Shown: positions 48,839 through 58,068, numbered from the stretch's first letter. The stretch is 64,000 nucleotides of DNA from Rhodospira trueperi (GCF_900101965.1 NZ_FNAP01000003.1:124001-188000), one strand, 5' to 3'. Program-made: numbers and translations. Notes: a model not told the origin generated them from the sequence alone.

Positions 48839-50935
48839 ATGCGCCCCGAACTGCTTTATCCGTTGTTCCAGCCCATCACGTCCCTGAAGGGTGTGGGGGG
48901 GCGTGTGGCACCGCTGATCGAGAAGCTGGCCGGGCCGAAGGTGGTGGACGTGCTGTGGCACCTGCCGACCGGTGTCATCGACCGGCGCCACCGCCCCAAG
49001 GTCGCGGAGGCTGTGCCCGGCCGCATCGCCACCCTGGTCCTGACCGTCGATGAGCACCGCCCGCCGCCGCCGGCCAGCCGGGCGCCGTACCGGATTGCCG
49101 CCTCCGACGAGACCGGCACCCTGACCCTGGTGTTCTTCCGCGCCAGCCGGGACTACATGATGAAACTGTTGCCCATCGGCGAGCAGCGCGCGGTCAGCGG
49201 CCGCATCGAATACTACAACGACCTGCCGCAGATGGCGCACCCGGACCATGTGGCGCCGGTCTCGGAACTGGCGGAGATCCAGACCGTCGAGCCGGTCCAC
49301 CCGCTGACCCAGGGCCTGACGCCGAAGACGCTGCGCAAGGTGGTGGAGTCGGCGCTCGCGGCGGGGCTGAAAGTGGCCGAGCAGACGCCGGAATGGCTGG
49401 ACCCCAGCGTGCTGGAGCGCCACGGCTGGCCGGCCTGGGGCGAAGCCCTGCGCGCGGCGCATCACCCCGAGGACGAGGACGCCCTGTCGCTCCACTCGCC
49501 CGCGCGCCAACGGCTGGCCTACGACGAGCTTCTGGCGACCCAGCTTGCCTTGATCGTGGTGCGGGCGAAGATGCGCGAGCGACCGGGCCGCGCCCGCGTC
49601 GGAGACGGGTCATTGCGCGACACGGCGTTGGCCGCGCTGCCGTTCGACCTGACCGGCGCGCAGCGGCGGGCACTGGACGACATCGCCGCCGACATGGCCA
49701 AACCGGCACGGATGCTGCGCCTGCTTCAGGGCGATGTCGGCAGCGGAAAGACCGTGGTGGCATGGCTGGCCATGCTGGGCGCACTGGAGGCTGGCGCCCA
49801 GGCGGCGTTGATGGCGCCGACCGAGATCCTGGCCCGCCAGCACTGGACCACGCTGGCGCCGCTGGCCGAGGCGGCCGGCGTGCGACTCGCCCTGCTGACC
49901 GGGCGCGACAAGGGCGCGGCGCGCGAGGAGACCCTGGCCGATCTGGCGGAGGGGCGGATCCAGGTGCTCGTCGGCACCCATGCCCTGTTCCAGGCCGACG
50001 TGACCTTCCGCGACCTGGGTCTTGTGGTCATCGACGAACAGCACCGCTTCGGCGTCGATCAGCGGCTCGGCCTGTCGGCGAAGGGGCGGGACGCCGACGT
50101 TCTGGTCATGACCGCGACACCGATCCCGCGCACCCTGACGCTAACGATGTACGGCGACATGGATGTCTCGTGCCTGGACGAGAAGCCGCCGGGCCGCCAG
50201 CCCATCGAAACCGTGCTGCTGTCGTCTCAGCGCCTGCCGGAGGTGGTGGACGCCCTGCGCCGCGCCATCGGCGGGGGCAACAAGGTCTATTGGGTCTGCC
50301 CTCTGGTAGAGGACTCCGAGACCCTGGACCTCGCCGCCGCCGAAAGCCGGTACGAAGATCTGCGCGCGCGCTTCGGCGGTCGGGTGGGGCTGGTGCACGG
50401 CCGCATGAAGCCGGCGGAGAAGGACTCGGTCATGGCCCGCTTCTCCGGCGAGGGCGTGGACATCCTGGTGGCCACCACGGTCATCGAGGTGGGCGTGGAC
50501 GTGCCCGCCGCCACGGTAATGGTCATCGAACACGCCGAACGCTTCGGGCTGGCGCAACTGCACCAGTTGCGCGGCCGCATCGGGCGCGGGTCCGGCAAGT
50601 CCTCCTGCCTGCTGATGTATCAGGGACCGCTGGGCGACATCGCCCGCGAGCGTCTGAAGGTCATCCGCGAGACCGAGGACGGTTTTCGGATCGCCGAGGA
50701 GGACCTGCGGCTGCGCGGCGCCGGCGAGGTGCTGGGCACCCGCCAGAGCGGCCTGCCCGACTTCCGGCTGGCGGACCTGGAGGCGCATGCCGACCTGCTG
50801 GCCATGGCCAGCGACGACGCCAAGCTGATCGTGGCCCGCGACCCGGATCTGGAAGACGAGCGCGGCCGGGCGCTGCGCGTGCTGCTGTACCTGTTCGAGC
50901 GCGACGCGGCGGTACGGACGTTGAGGTCGGGGTGA
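48839..50935 (+). CDS. recG: ATP-dependent DNA helicase RecG
   Basis: Remodels stalled forks and Holliday junctions. The 698 residues comprise an N-terminal wedge/OB domain (ITSLKGVGGRVAPLIEKL, YYNDLPQMAHPD), Walker A in QGDVGSGKTVVAWLAML and the DEQH box (VVIDEQHRFGVDQR). They also include TATPIPRTL, the helicase C lobe VHGRMKPAEKD, TTVIEVGVDVP, the HQLRGRIGRG motif and the C-terminal LRGAGEVLGTRQSGLPDF. The start was chosen at the ATG of MRPELLYPLF. The long upstream frame lies in the divergent region and antisense to sdhE. Confidence 0.97.
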   Translation: MRPELLYPLFQPITSLKGVGGRVAPLIEKLAGPKVVDVLWHLPTGVIDRRHRPKVAEAVPGRIATLVLTVDEHRPPPPASRAPYRIAASDETGTLTLVFFRASRDYMMKLLPIGEQRAVSGRIEYYNDLPQMAHPDHVAPVSELAEIQTVEPVHPLTQGLTPKTLRKVVESALAAGLKVAEQTPEWLDPSVLERHGWPAWGEALRAAHHPEDEDALSLHSPARQRLAYDELLATQLALIVVRAKMRERPGRARVGDGSLRDTALAALPFDLTGAQRRALDDIAADMAKPARMLRLLQGDVGSGKTVVAWLAMLGALEAGAQAALMAPTEILARQHWTTLAPLAEAAGVRLALLTGRDKGAAREETLADLAEGRIQVLVGTHALFQADVTFRDLGLVVIDEQHRFGVDQRLGLSAKGRDADVLVMTATPIPRTLTLTMYGDMDVSCLDEKPPGRQPIETVLLSSQRLPEVVDALRRAIGGGNKVYWVCPLVEDSETLDLAAAESRYEDLRARFGGRVGLVHGRMKPAEKDSVMARFSGEGVDILVATTVIEVGVDVPAATVMVIEHAERFGLAQLHQLRGRIGRGSGKSSCLLMYQGPLGDIARERLKVIRETEDGFRIAEEDLRLRGAGEVLGTRQSGLPDFRLADLEAHADLLAMASDDAKLIVARDPDLEDERGRALRVLLYLFERDAAVRTLRSG

Positions 50936-50947
50936 TACCGCCCGACG

Positions 50948-51130
50948 AAAAGGTTGACCTTTTCGGAGGGCGGCCGGCGCGCCTCTGGCATCGCTTCGCG
51001 ATGCCAGCTTCACCAAAATGGGGGCCGGCGCCCACGGCGCCGCTTCGCGGCGCCGATTTAAGGATGGCCGCCTTTTGGGCGGCCGGGGCGGCGGAGCCGC
51101 GCGCCCCAACGGGGCGCTGCGGCGAGAAAA
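50948..51130. repeat. Cluster of consecutive hairpins downstream of recG
   Basis: In order: AAAGGT/ACCTTT with T-run (50948-50963), a perfect 10-base stem CTGGCATCGC with loop TTC (50985-51007), GGCGCCGC with loop TTC (51036-51054), GGCCGCC/GGCGGCC (about 51066-51085), then the double-hairpin module at 51088-51130 shared with 22116-22160. The first may terminate recG; the rest look like a REP-type cluster. Confidence 0.7.
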
Positions 51131-51295
51131 TCAAAGACTCAGCTTTGTCAGCGCACCGAAGTGACTCTGGCCGGAAGTGCCATTCTGATCGCGGCCCGGT
51201 ATGACAGGGCGCGCGAGGTCCCAGCAGCCTGCCATGCTCTTTCCAACAACATTCCCGGAACCTGCCGCAATTCGGCCGTGGTCCCGGAGATCATG

Positions 51296-51551
51296 GGTAT
51301 GTACGAAGTCCGCTTGATTCGTTCCGGTTCGGTGGGCGTTGGCTGTCTCCTTCCCCCGTCGGGGGGAGGTTGAAAGAGGGGCGAGGTCGTTTTCGCGCTG
51401 GCGGTGCTTGCAACTCCACCCCCGCGTGTTTCCGATATCAACCTCACCCCCGCCCTCCCCCATCCAGGGGAGGGAGTCCGGGCGGCGAACTCTGCCAGAA
51501 CCGTTCATCATGCCAGCGGGTGCGAATGGATCTTCCGGATTTCGTATGACA
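51296..51551. mobile_element. Second element with the TACGAAGTCCG inverted ends, different interior
   Basis: Left end at 51296-51326 (GTACGAAGTCCGCTTGATTC...) and right end at 51522-51551, whose complement begins TCATACGAAATCCGGAAGAT. These match the ends of the element at 14836-15001. The interior is a C/G-rich palindromic block (51347-51480) instead of the GTAGGTTGGGG palindrome. It is non-coding. Confidence 0.55.
51347..51480. repeat. C/G-rich palindromic block, intergenic copy
   Basis: Begins CTCCTTCCCCCGTCGGGGGG and ends near CCATCCAGGGGAGGGAGTCC. The same start and end wording, in the same order and orientation, recurs at 59193-59303 inside addB with a different middle. It is likely a dispersed repeat family. 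Confidence 0.7.
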
Positions 51552-51694
51552 CGCGCCCCATCCGTCGACGCGAACCATCGGTCGCTTGATCCATGCCGGG
51601 GCGCGGCCTACATCCTGAGCACCAGTCCGTCGGCATCGGCGCCACACCGTGGTCAAACACCGCCGAAGCCGCCAGCCATCCGGGAGAACCGCCC

Positions 51695-53233
51695 TTGTCT
51701 CGTCGCTCTGTTTCCACAGCCACCGCACGCGCCGTGTCCGCCCGTGAAGAGCGCCGTCACGCCGCGTTGCGCTTCGCCAGCGTGTTGCTGGTGCTGTCAG
51801 CGCTTACCCTGACCCTGGTGCCGGCCCTGGCCCAGGCCCGGCCGGCGCCCGACGGTTTCGCCGACATGGCGGAACGCCTGCTGCCCTCGGTGGTCAACAT
51901 CTCCACCACCCAGACCGTCAGTCCCGAGCGCGGCCCCTCGATCCCTGGTTTCCCGGAGGGCTCGCCGTTCCATGACTTCTTCGAGGACTTCATGGACCGG
52001 CACGGTGGACCGTCGCCGATGCCGGGGCCACGTCAGGCGACCTCGCTCGGCTCCGGGTTCATCATCGATGCGTCCGGCTACATCGTCACCAACACCCACG
52101 TCATCGCCGACGCCGACGAGGTGACCGTGACTCTGTTCGACGACACGACCCTCAAGGCCGAGATCGTCGGCCGCGATCCCAAGACCGACATCGCCTTGTT
52201 GAAGGTCGAGCCGGACGGAGAGCTGCCGGCCGTGCCCTGGGGCGATTCCGATGCCGCCCGGGTGGGTGACTGGGTGGTGGCCATCGGCAACCCGTTCGGC
52301 CTGGGCGGCTCGGTGACAGCCGGCATCATTTCCGCCCGCGCCCGCGACATCAACGCCGGTCCCTACGACAGCTTTATCCAGACCGATGCGTCGATCAACC
52401 GTGGCAACTCCGGCGGCCCGCTGTTCAACCTTGACGGCGAGGTCATCGGCATCAACACCGCCATCTTCAGCCCCAGCGGCGGCAGCGTCGGCATCGGCTT
52501 CGCCGTGCCCGCCAACCTCGCCAAGCAGGTCATCAGCGATCTGCAGGAATACGGCCGCACCCGGCGCGGCTGGCTGGGCGTGCGCATCCAGACGGTGACG
52601 CCGGAAATCGCCGAGAGCTTGGGCCTGGAGGACGCGCGGGGGGCGCTTGTGGCCTCCGTCACCCTCGACGGCCCGGCCGAGGAGGCCGGTCTGCGCGCCG
52701 GCGACGTGATCCTGTCCTTCAATGATCGCGACATCGAGGAAATGCGCCGGCTGCCCCGCATCGTCGCCGAGACGGCGGTTGGCGCCGAGGTGCCGGTCGA
52801 AGTGTGGCGCGACGGCTCGCAGAGTACGTTCAAGGTGGAACTGGGTGAACTGGAAGCCGCCGAGGAACAGGGGCTGCTGGCCGCCGAGAACAACGGGCAG
52901 AGCGCGCCCGACGACTCCGGCGAGTCGGGCGGGGCCGACGTTCTGGGCCTGACCCTGCAACCCGTCACCCCGGAACTGGCCCGCCATTTCGGTCTGTCCG
53001 AGGACAATCCCGGTGGCGTGATCATCACCCGGGTTGACCCGGACAGCGACGCCGCCCGCAAGGGCCTGGAGGCCGGCAACGTCCTGGTCGAGGTCAACCA
53101 GAAGCCGGTGAGTTCCGTCTCCGACGTCCAGGCGGCCCTTGATCAAGCCCGCGAGGACGGGCGCGGGTCGGTCCTGCTTCTGGTCCAGCGCGACGAGGCC
53201 ATGTCGTTCATGGCCCTGAAGCTGGAGCCATGA
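51695..53233 (+). CDS. Periplasmic serine protease/chaperone of the DegP (HtrA) family
   Basis: Degrades or refolds damaged envelope proteins. It has 512 residues: signal peptide (FASVLLVLSALTLTLVPALA), a trypsin-like domain with His135 (NTHVIAD), Asp165 (KTDIALLKV) and Ser239 (GNSGGPLF), and two PDZ domains (about 315-405 and 425-510). The final PDZ ends MSFMALKLEP. The start was chosen at TTG 51695 behind GGGAGA; no in-frame ATG or better site lies near, and the frame continues upstream through repeat sequence. It is monocistronic. Confidence 0.93.
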   Translation: MSRRSVSTATARAVSAREERRHAALRFASVLLVLSALTLTLVPALAQARPAPDGFADMAERLLPSVVNISTTQTVSPERGPSIPGFPEGSPFHDFFEDFMDRHGGPSPMPGPRQATSLGSGFIIDASGYIVTNTHVIADADEVTVTLFDDTTLKAEIVGRDPKTDIALLKVEPDGELPAVPWGDSDAARVGDWVVAIGNPFGLGGSVTAGIISARARDINAGPYDSFIQTDASINRGNSGGPLFNLDGEVIGINTAIFSPSGGSVGIGFAVPANLAKQVISDLQEYGRTRRGWLGVRIQTVTPEIAESLGLEDARGALVASVTLDGPAEEAGLRAGDVILSFNDRDIEEMRRLPRIVAETAVGAEVPVEVWRDGSQSTFKVELGELEAAEEQGLLAAENNGQSAPDDSGESGGADVLGLTLQPVTPELARHFGLSEDNPGGVIITRVDPDSDAARKGLEAGNVLVEVNQKPVSSVSDVQAALDQAREDGRGSVLLLVQRDEAMSFMALKLEP

Positions 53234-53266
53234 CGACGGCGCCAGCCTGACCGCGTGACAAACGAT

Positions 53267-53297
53267 CGGCCGACGGTGGGACCCACGCCGTCGGCCG
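53267..53297. terminator. GC-rich hairpin between convergent genes
   Basis: CGGCCGACGG (53267-53276) pairs perfectly with CCGTCGGCCG (53288-53297), and TGGG/CCCA continue the stem inward. It lies between the convergent protease gene and the secreted-protein gene and probably ends both transcripts, although no strong T-run follows. Confidence 0.55.
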
Positions 53298-53333
53298 GTT
53301 CGCGTTTGAGGGCCCCCGCTTCTTCTGTTGGGT

Positions 53334-53930
53334 CTACTGGCACATCCGGCTTAGCGTGTCCTCGGTCTCGTCGGGGGGCGGCGTGCCCGACACCACCAGG
53401 ATATCGGTGTAAAGACCGGTCATCCCCACATGCTGATGTATCCGGTCCAGAAGGCGCCGTTTCAACGCGGGCGCATCGTCCAGGGTTTCCAGGTCCTCAG
53501 TGGTGAGCGGTTGCTCCGTCAGCGCGAACAGAAGCGCCTCCTGCGCCCATGGCGCCTTGTAACAGGCCAACACCTTTTGGTCGGGATTGGGCACCAGACG
53601 GGCGGTCAGGGGTTGATAGCGGGAGCGACTGCCCTGGGTTATCGGCAGCCAGAGGGCCTTGAGCTGTATGTAGCGGCCGTCCACCGTGTCAGCCTGGCTG
53701 CGCGGCGGCGCGCCTTTTCCGCCGCCCCCACCCGACCCGCCATGACTGTCGCCGCCGCCATGACTGTCGCCGCCACCGTGACTGTCGCCGCCGCCGCCAT
53801 GACTGCCGCCGCCGGCGGCCCAGGACGGTCCCACCGGCGCAACGAGCAGGCCGAGCGTCAGGGCGATACAGAAAAGGTGCTGGGCGAGGCGGTGCCGCGC
53901 GCCACGGGTGCTGTCGGATGCGGTGCTCAT
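53334..53930 (-). CDS. Exported protein with Gly-Asp-Ser-His repeats, unknown function
   Basis: A 198-residue protein with a signal peptide (LFCIALTLGLLVAPVGPSWA). A low-complexity stretch of repeated GGGDSHG units follows (residues about 40-70; at DNA level a repeating 18-base unit around 53740-53810). The C-terminal domain is about 120 residues. That domain ends in ALKRRLLDRIHQHVG and YTDILVVSG, a layout faintly like the FliL-type flagellar domain; this is only a hint. The His-rich tract could bind metal. No neighbour suggests a role. Confidence 0.68.
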   Translation of the reverse strand: MSTASDSTRGARHRLAQHLFCIALTLGLLVAPVGPSWAAGGGSHGGGGDSHGGGDSHGGGDSHGGSGGGGGKGAPPRSQADTVDGRYIQLKALWLPITQGSRSRYQPLTARLVPNPDQKVLACYKAPWAQEALLFALTEQPLTTEDLETLDDAPALKRRLLDRIHQHVGMTGLYTDILVVSGTPPPDETEDTLSRMCQ

Positions 53931-54617
53931 GATCGCGCCTCTTTGCCGGACGAGGGGGCGTCCCGAGCACGTAGAGCGGACGAAGGCCTCTCATCCGCCG
54001 GACGCGTCGGAACCCCTCCTGCTTATCGGCATTCGTCCGTCCGGCCAAGGGCCGGAGCGATCACGCGGCCCAGCGGCGCCCGGACAGGCGCACGTCCAGG
54101 GTCCGCCCCCGCACGACGCGCGGCGGGACCGAAGGCGGCGCCGTCACGGCACCGGTCAGCAGCAACAGATCGGGCCGTCCGCGCGGCATCAACGGGCGGG
54201 GGGAGCCGGCATGGGTCCTGCGCGAGGAGGACGGGCGGAGGGTCGGAACCACCGGCCGCCGCCCCAGGGAAAACAGCCCCCCCAGAAGACATCGCACAAT
54301 CATGACACACGCAATCCATAGAAAAATCGACACAACATCAAACGTGCCTGGACCGAAGATGTTTCGGCCCAAACAGGGAAGCATGACGACTGAATGTAAG
54401 TCTATGACGCGGATCACATTCACCGGCCACGACATGTCGGTGAACACTTCATGGTCCGTGCCGATCCGTACCCCGACACATCATCCGCACCAAACGCGTG
54501 GACATAGTATACGGCCTAAAGCCCCCTGTCCGAAAGATATTTTTGTGGCGTTCCTTGGTATGGCGACACCTTCGGAATGACGCCCAAGCCCTTGTATTCC
54601 GGACTCAAAAGTAACGT
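53931..54617. other. 687-bp region without a supported gene
   Basis: The left half is GC-rich. The right half (about 54290-54610) is clearly AT-richer, with a small inverted repeat TTCACCG / CGGTGAA at about 54419-54444. Open frames exist on both strands but have no ribosome site, family resemblance or sensible composition. It may be a large upstream region or a decayed gene. Confidence 0.45.
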
Positions 54618-55658
54618 TCAGGCCGTTGGCGCCGGCGCATCGGGCAGGCCGGTCGTGGTCGAATGTTCGAAGTGCAGGGTCTCGCCGGGATACACGCTTT
54701 CATAGGCCGCGTGGGCGGCCATCGCCGCTTCGGAGAACCCGGTCAGGATCAGCTTGAGCTTGCCGGGGTAGCTGGCCACGTCACCGATGGCGAACACGCC
54801 GGGCAGGTTCGTGGCGCAGGTCGCCGGATCGACCGGGATCTGGTGGCGCTTCACCTCGATGCCCCAGGCGGAAATCGGCCCCAGGTCGTTGGCCAGCCCG
54901 AAAAACGGCAGCAGAATGTCCGCCTCCAGGCGTCGCGTGGCGCCGTCCAGGTCGGCGACGACCACAGCCTCGAGTCGCTGGCCGTCGCCCTCCAGCCCGT
55001 GCAGTTGATAGGGGGTCACAAGCTCGATCCGACCCGACTCGCCCAGCGCCTGTAGGCGGGCCACGCTGTCCGGCGCGGCGCGGAACTTGGCGCGGCGATG
55101 CACCACCATGACCCGCTCCGCCACGTCGGACAGCGACAGCGCCCAGTCCACCGCCGAGTCGCCGCCGCCGGCGATGACCACGCGCTTATCGCGCAGGGCC
55201 TCGCGCCGGCTGACCATGTAGAACACGCTGGTGCCCTCGTACGTCTCGATGCCGGCCAGCGGCGGCCGGTTGGGGCCGAACGCGCCGGCCCCGGCGGCGA
55301 TGAGGACGGCCGGGGCCTCCAGCACGGTGCCGGCGTCGGTGGTCAGGCGCCACGCGGTATCGTTCTCGGTGCGGCACAACGACTCCGCCCGCTGGCCCAG
55401 GTGGAACGTGGGCGCGAACGGCTTGGCCTGCTCCAACAGGCGGTCGACCAGATCACCGGCCAGCACGCGCGGGCAGGCGGGAATATCGAAGATCGGCTTT
55501 TCCGGATACAGCGCCGTGCACTGGCCGCCCGGCGCGTCGAGCACATCCACCACATGGCAGCGCAACCGTGCCATGCCCAGTTGGAAGATGGCGAACAGCC
55601 CGACCGGGCCGGCGCCGATGACAATCACGTCGGAACGATGAACGGTGGCTTCGGACAT
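54618..55658 (-). CDS. Thioredoxin-reductase-like ferredoxin-NADP reductase
   Basis: Predicted to transfer electrons between NADPH and ferredoxin or flavodoxin. The 346 residues have an FAD-binding GAGPVGLFAIFQLGMA, the segment GGQCTALYPEKPIFDIPACP, an NAD(P) fold GGGDSAVDWALSL followed by HRRAKFRA, and FAIGDVASYPGKLKLILTGF. There is no redox-active CxxC of true thioredoxin reductase; this and the C-terminal extension place it with the YumC-type reductases. The start was chosen at the ATG of MSEATVHRSD. It is divergent from tsaE. Confidence 0.9.
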   Translation of the reverse strand: MSEATVHRSDVIVIGAGPVGLFAIFQLGMARLRCHVVDVLDAPGGQCTALYPEKPIFDIPACPRVLAGDLVDRLLEQAKPFAPTFHLGQRAESLCRTENDTAWRLTTDAGTVLEAPAVLIAAGAGAFGPNRPPLAGIETYEGTSVFYMVSRREALRDKRVVIAGGGDSAVDWALSLSDVAERVMVVHRRAKFRAAPDSVARLQALGESGRIELVTPYQLHGLEGDGQRLEAVVVADLDGATRRLEADILLPFFGLANDLGPISAWGIEVKRHQIPVDPATCATNLPGVFAIGDVASYPGKLKLILTGFSEAAMAAHAAYESVYPGETLHFEHSTTTGLPDAPAPTA

Positions 55659-55781
55659 GGCACGGGTCTCCGGGTTCTGGCGGCGCGGTGGCCTGACATA
55701 CCGGGGCACCGGGCCGCCCGCAAGCCCGGGCAGCCCCGGCCGGCGTTGCGGCATTGGGGCCGGGCCGCTACAACGCTGGCC

Positions 55782-56291
55782 ATGACCGCTTCCCGTTTTG
55801 ATCCACAGCCGGACACCGGCCTGGCAGACGCGCCGTTCGATCTGCCCGACGAGACCGCCACCGCGCATCTGGGCGCGGCGTTGGCCGGCCTGTTGCGGGT
55901 GGGGGACGTGGTGGCCCTGCGCGGTGACCTGGGCGCCGGCAAGACGGCGCTGGCCCGCGCGATCATCCGCGCGCGCGTTGGCGATCCCATCGCCGAGGTG
56001 CCCAGCCCCACCTTCACCCTTCTTCAGACGTATGACGGCACCGACGGCCTGCCGCTGGCACATTATGACCTGTACCGCCTGGACCGGCCGGAGGACGTGT
56101 TCGAACTGGATTTCGACGACGCGCTGGCAAGCGGCGCCACCCTGATCGAATGGCCGGATCGGCTGGGCCCCCTGCTGCCCCGCGACCGCCTCGATCTGAC
56201 CCTGACCATCGCCGGTCCCACGGCCCGCCACGCCGTGCTGACGGCCTCCGGGCTGGCGTGGGCCGACCGCCTGAAAAGTCTCCGCGCATGA
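55782..56291 (+). CDS. tsaE: tRNA threonylcarbamoyladenosine biosynthesis protein TsaE
   Basis: ATPase needed with TsaB and TsaD to form t6A37 in ANN-decoding tRNAs. It has 169 residues with the P-loop RGDLGAGKTALARAI, the VPSPTFTLLQTY switch region, HYDLYRLDRPEDVFELDFDD and LIEWPDRLG, all family hallmarks. The start is ATG 55782. It overlaps amgK by four bases (ATGA), so the three genes tsaE-amgK-murU form a coupled operon. Confidence 0.95.
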   Translation: MTASRFDPQPDTGLADAPFDLPDETATAHLGAALAGLLRVGDVVALRGDLGAGKTALARAIIRARVGDPIAEVPSPTFTLLQTYDGTDGLPLAHYDLYRLDRPEDVFELDFDDALASGATLIEWPDRLGPLLPRDRLDLTLTIAGPTARHAVLTASGLAWADRLKSLRA

Positions 56292-57292
56292 TCCGCGACC
56301 GTACCGCCGCCCGAACCGCGTTCCTCGCCCTGGCCGGGTGGGGCAACGCCACATGCGCGGTGCTGGCCGACGATGCCTCGTTCCGCAAGTACTTCCGTCT
56401 ATCGCGGGCGGATCGCTCCGCGGTTTTGATGGATGCCCCGCCGGAGCACGAGGACACCGCCGCCTTTGCGCGCCTTGCCCGGCACCTGACCGGGCTCGGG
56501 TACTCCGCGCCGGAGATTCTGGCGGAAGACCACGTCCATGGATTCCTGCTGCTGGAGGACCTGGGCGACGAGACCTACACCCGCCGACTGGCCGCCGGAG
56601 CGGACGAGTCGGCCCTGTATGCGCTCGCCGTGGACCTGCTCGCCGACCTGCACCGCCGACCGGCCGTCAACGTCCTGCCGTCGGCACTGGTGCCGCCCTA
56701 CGACGACGCGTGCCTTCTGGCGGAGGCCCGCCTTCTGACGGACTGGTACATGCCGGCGGTGCTGGACGACGCACCAGACGCGGACGCCGTGGCCGACTAC
56801 GAGGCCCGCTGGCGCGCCGCCTTCCCGCTGGCGCGCGCGGTGCCGGACACCCTGGTGCTGCGGGATTTCCACGTCGACAATCTGCTTCAGGTGGCGGGCC
56901 GGACGGGTCTGGCGGCGTGTGGCCTGCTGGACTTTCAGGACGCCGTGGCCGGGCCGGTGACCTATGATCTGGTGTCGCTGCTGGAGGACGCGCGGCGGGA
57001 CATCGACCCGGCCCTGGTCGCGGCGATGACGGCGCGGTATCGTGACGCCGTGCCGGGCCTCGACCCGGACGCCTTCGCGGCCAGTTGGGCGGTGCTGGCG
57101 GCGCAGCGCCACGCCAAGGTGATCGGCATCTTCACCCGCCTGTCGCGCCGCGACGGCAAACCTCGCTACCTGGGCCACATTCCCCGGGTCTGGCGGCTGA
57201 TGGAAGCGGCCCTGGCCCACCCCGCGCTGTCAAACGTGCGCGCCTGGATCGACTGCCACATTCCGCCCGAGCGCAGGACCGCCCCGCCATGA
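56288..57292 (+). CDS. amgK: N-acetylmuramate/N-acetylglucosamine anomeric kinase
   Basis: Phosphorylates the anomeric carbon of MurNAc/GlcNAc in the cell-wall recycling route that feeds UDP-MurNAc directly. The 334 residues are of the aminoglycoside-phosphotransferase fold: DASFRKYFRL near the start, LLLEDLGDETYT, the catalytic LRDFHVDNLL and the metal-binding LLDFQDAVAGP. The following gene encodes the matching uridylyltransferase, which supports AmgK over other kinases of this fold. ATG 56288 overlaps the tsaE stop. Confidence 0.92.
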   Translation: MIRDRTAARTAFLALAGWGNATCAVLADDASFRKYFRLSRADRSAVLMDAPPEHEDTAAFARLARHLTGLGYSAPEILAEDHVHGFLLLEDLGDETYTRRLAAGADESALYALAVDLLADLHRRPAVNVLPSALVPPYDDACLLAEARLLTDWYMPAVLDDAPDADAVADYEARWRAAFPLARAVPDTLVLRDFHVDNLLQVAGRTGLAACGLLDFQDAVAGPVTYDLVSLLEDARRDIDPALVAAMTARYRDAVPGLDPDAFAASWAVLAAQRHAKVIGIFTRLSRRDGKPRYLGHIPRVWRLMEAALAHPALSNVRAWIDCHIPPERRTAPP

Positions 57293-58068
57293 CCCCTCGC
57301 GCCCACCAGCCCGTCGCCATTCCGCCCGTGGGCGACGTCGCCATCCCGCGCCGTGCCATGGTGCTGGCGGCCGGCCTGGGCACCCGCATGCGGCCGATCA
57401 CGGATCACACGCCGAAGCCCTTGGTGCCGCTGAGGGGCCGTCCGGTGATCGACTGGACGCTGGATCGTCTGGCCGCCGTTGGCGTCGAATCGTGCGTCGT
57501 CAATGTCCATCATCTTGCCGACACGGTGAGGGACCATCTGTCCGACCGCCGCGCGCCGCGCATCGCCTTTTCCGACGAGACCGACCGCCTGATGGACACC
57601 GGCGGCGGTGTGCGCAAGGCCCTGCCGCTGCTGGGCGCGGGGCCGTTCTTCGTCATCAACGGTGATGTGGTGTGGCTGAACGGGGTGCGTCCGGCGCTGA
57701 CCCGACTGGCGGAGGCCTGGGACCCGGCCCGCATGGATCTGTTGCTTCTGGTGCTGCGGCTGGCCGGGGCCAACGGCTACGACGGCCGGGGCGACTTTTT
57801 CGTCGATCCCTGGGGGCGCCCGCGTCGGCGGCTGCCGCACGAGATCGCGCCGTTCGTCTATGCCGGCGTCATGATGACCACGCCGGCCCTGTTCGAGGGG
57901 ACGCCGGACGCGCCGTTCTCGCTCAACCGGCTGTTCAACCGGGCGTTGGACGAGGACAGGATCAGAGCCGTGCCCCATGATGGCGAGTGGTATCATGTCG
58001 GCACACCCGCCGCGCTCGCCCTGGCGGAGGAAAAGCTGGGCGAGCCCGGCCCGAGCAGCGATCAGTAG
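57289..58068 (+). CDS. murU: N-acetylmuramate alpha-1-phosphate uridylyltransferase
   Basis: Makes UDP-MurNAc from MurNAc-1-phosphate and UTP, the last step of the AmgK/MurU bypass, which in Pseudomonas circumvents fosfomycin-sensitive MurA. The 259 residues are a nucleotidyltransferase with the signature MVLAAGLGTRMRPITDHTPK, PLVPLRGRPVIDW, the DTGGGVRKAL segment and NGDVVW metal site. A poorly conserved 20-residue N-terminal lead precedes the domain. The start ATG overlaps the amgK stop by four bases. Confidence 0.93.
   Translation: MTPRAHQPVAIPPVGDVAIPRRAMVLAAGLGTRMRPITDHTPKPLVPLRGRPVIDWTLDRLAAVGVESCVVNVHHLADTVRDHLSDRRAPRIAFSDETDRLMDTGGGVRKALPLLGAGPFFVINGDVVWLNGVRPALTRLAEAWDPARMDLLLLVLRLAGANGYDGRGDFFVDPWGRPRRRLPHEIAPFVYAGVMMTTPALFEGTPDAPFSLNRLFNRALDEDRIRAVPHDGEWYHVGTPAALALAEEKLGEPGPSSDQ

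Larger units (their letters stand above)
50936..51694. other. 759-bp repeat-rich intergenic region between recG and the DegP-like gene
   Basis: No gene is supported. The left part (50948-51130) is a chain of hairpins. The right part (about 51296-51551) is an element with inverted ends, holding a C/G-rich palindromic block that is also found inside addB. Both are listed separately. Confidence 0.6.

Noticed and set aside
54061..54447. Minus-strand frame of 128 codons in the gap before the ferredoxin reductase gene
   Set aside because: It contains one hydrophobic stretch and a Pro/Arg-rich tail but has no ribosome site or recognisable family; it could be a small membrane protein but is not supportable.
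54302..54580. Plus-strand frame of 92 codons in the AT-richer region
   Set aside because: Composition is haphazard, no ribosome site, no domain; likely chance.
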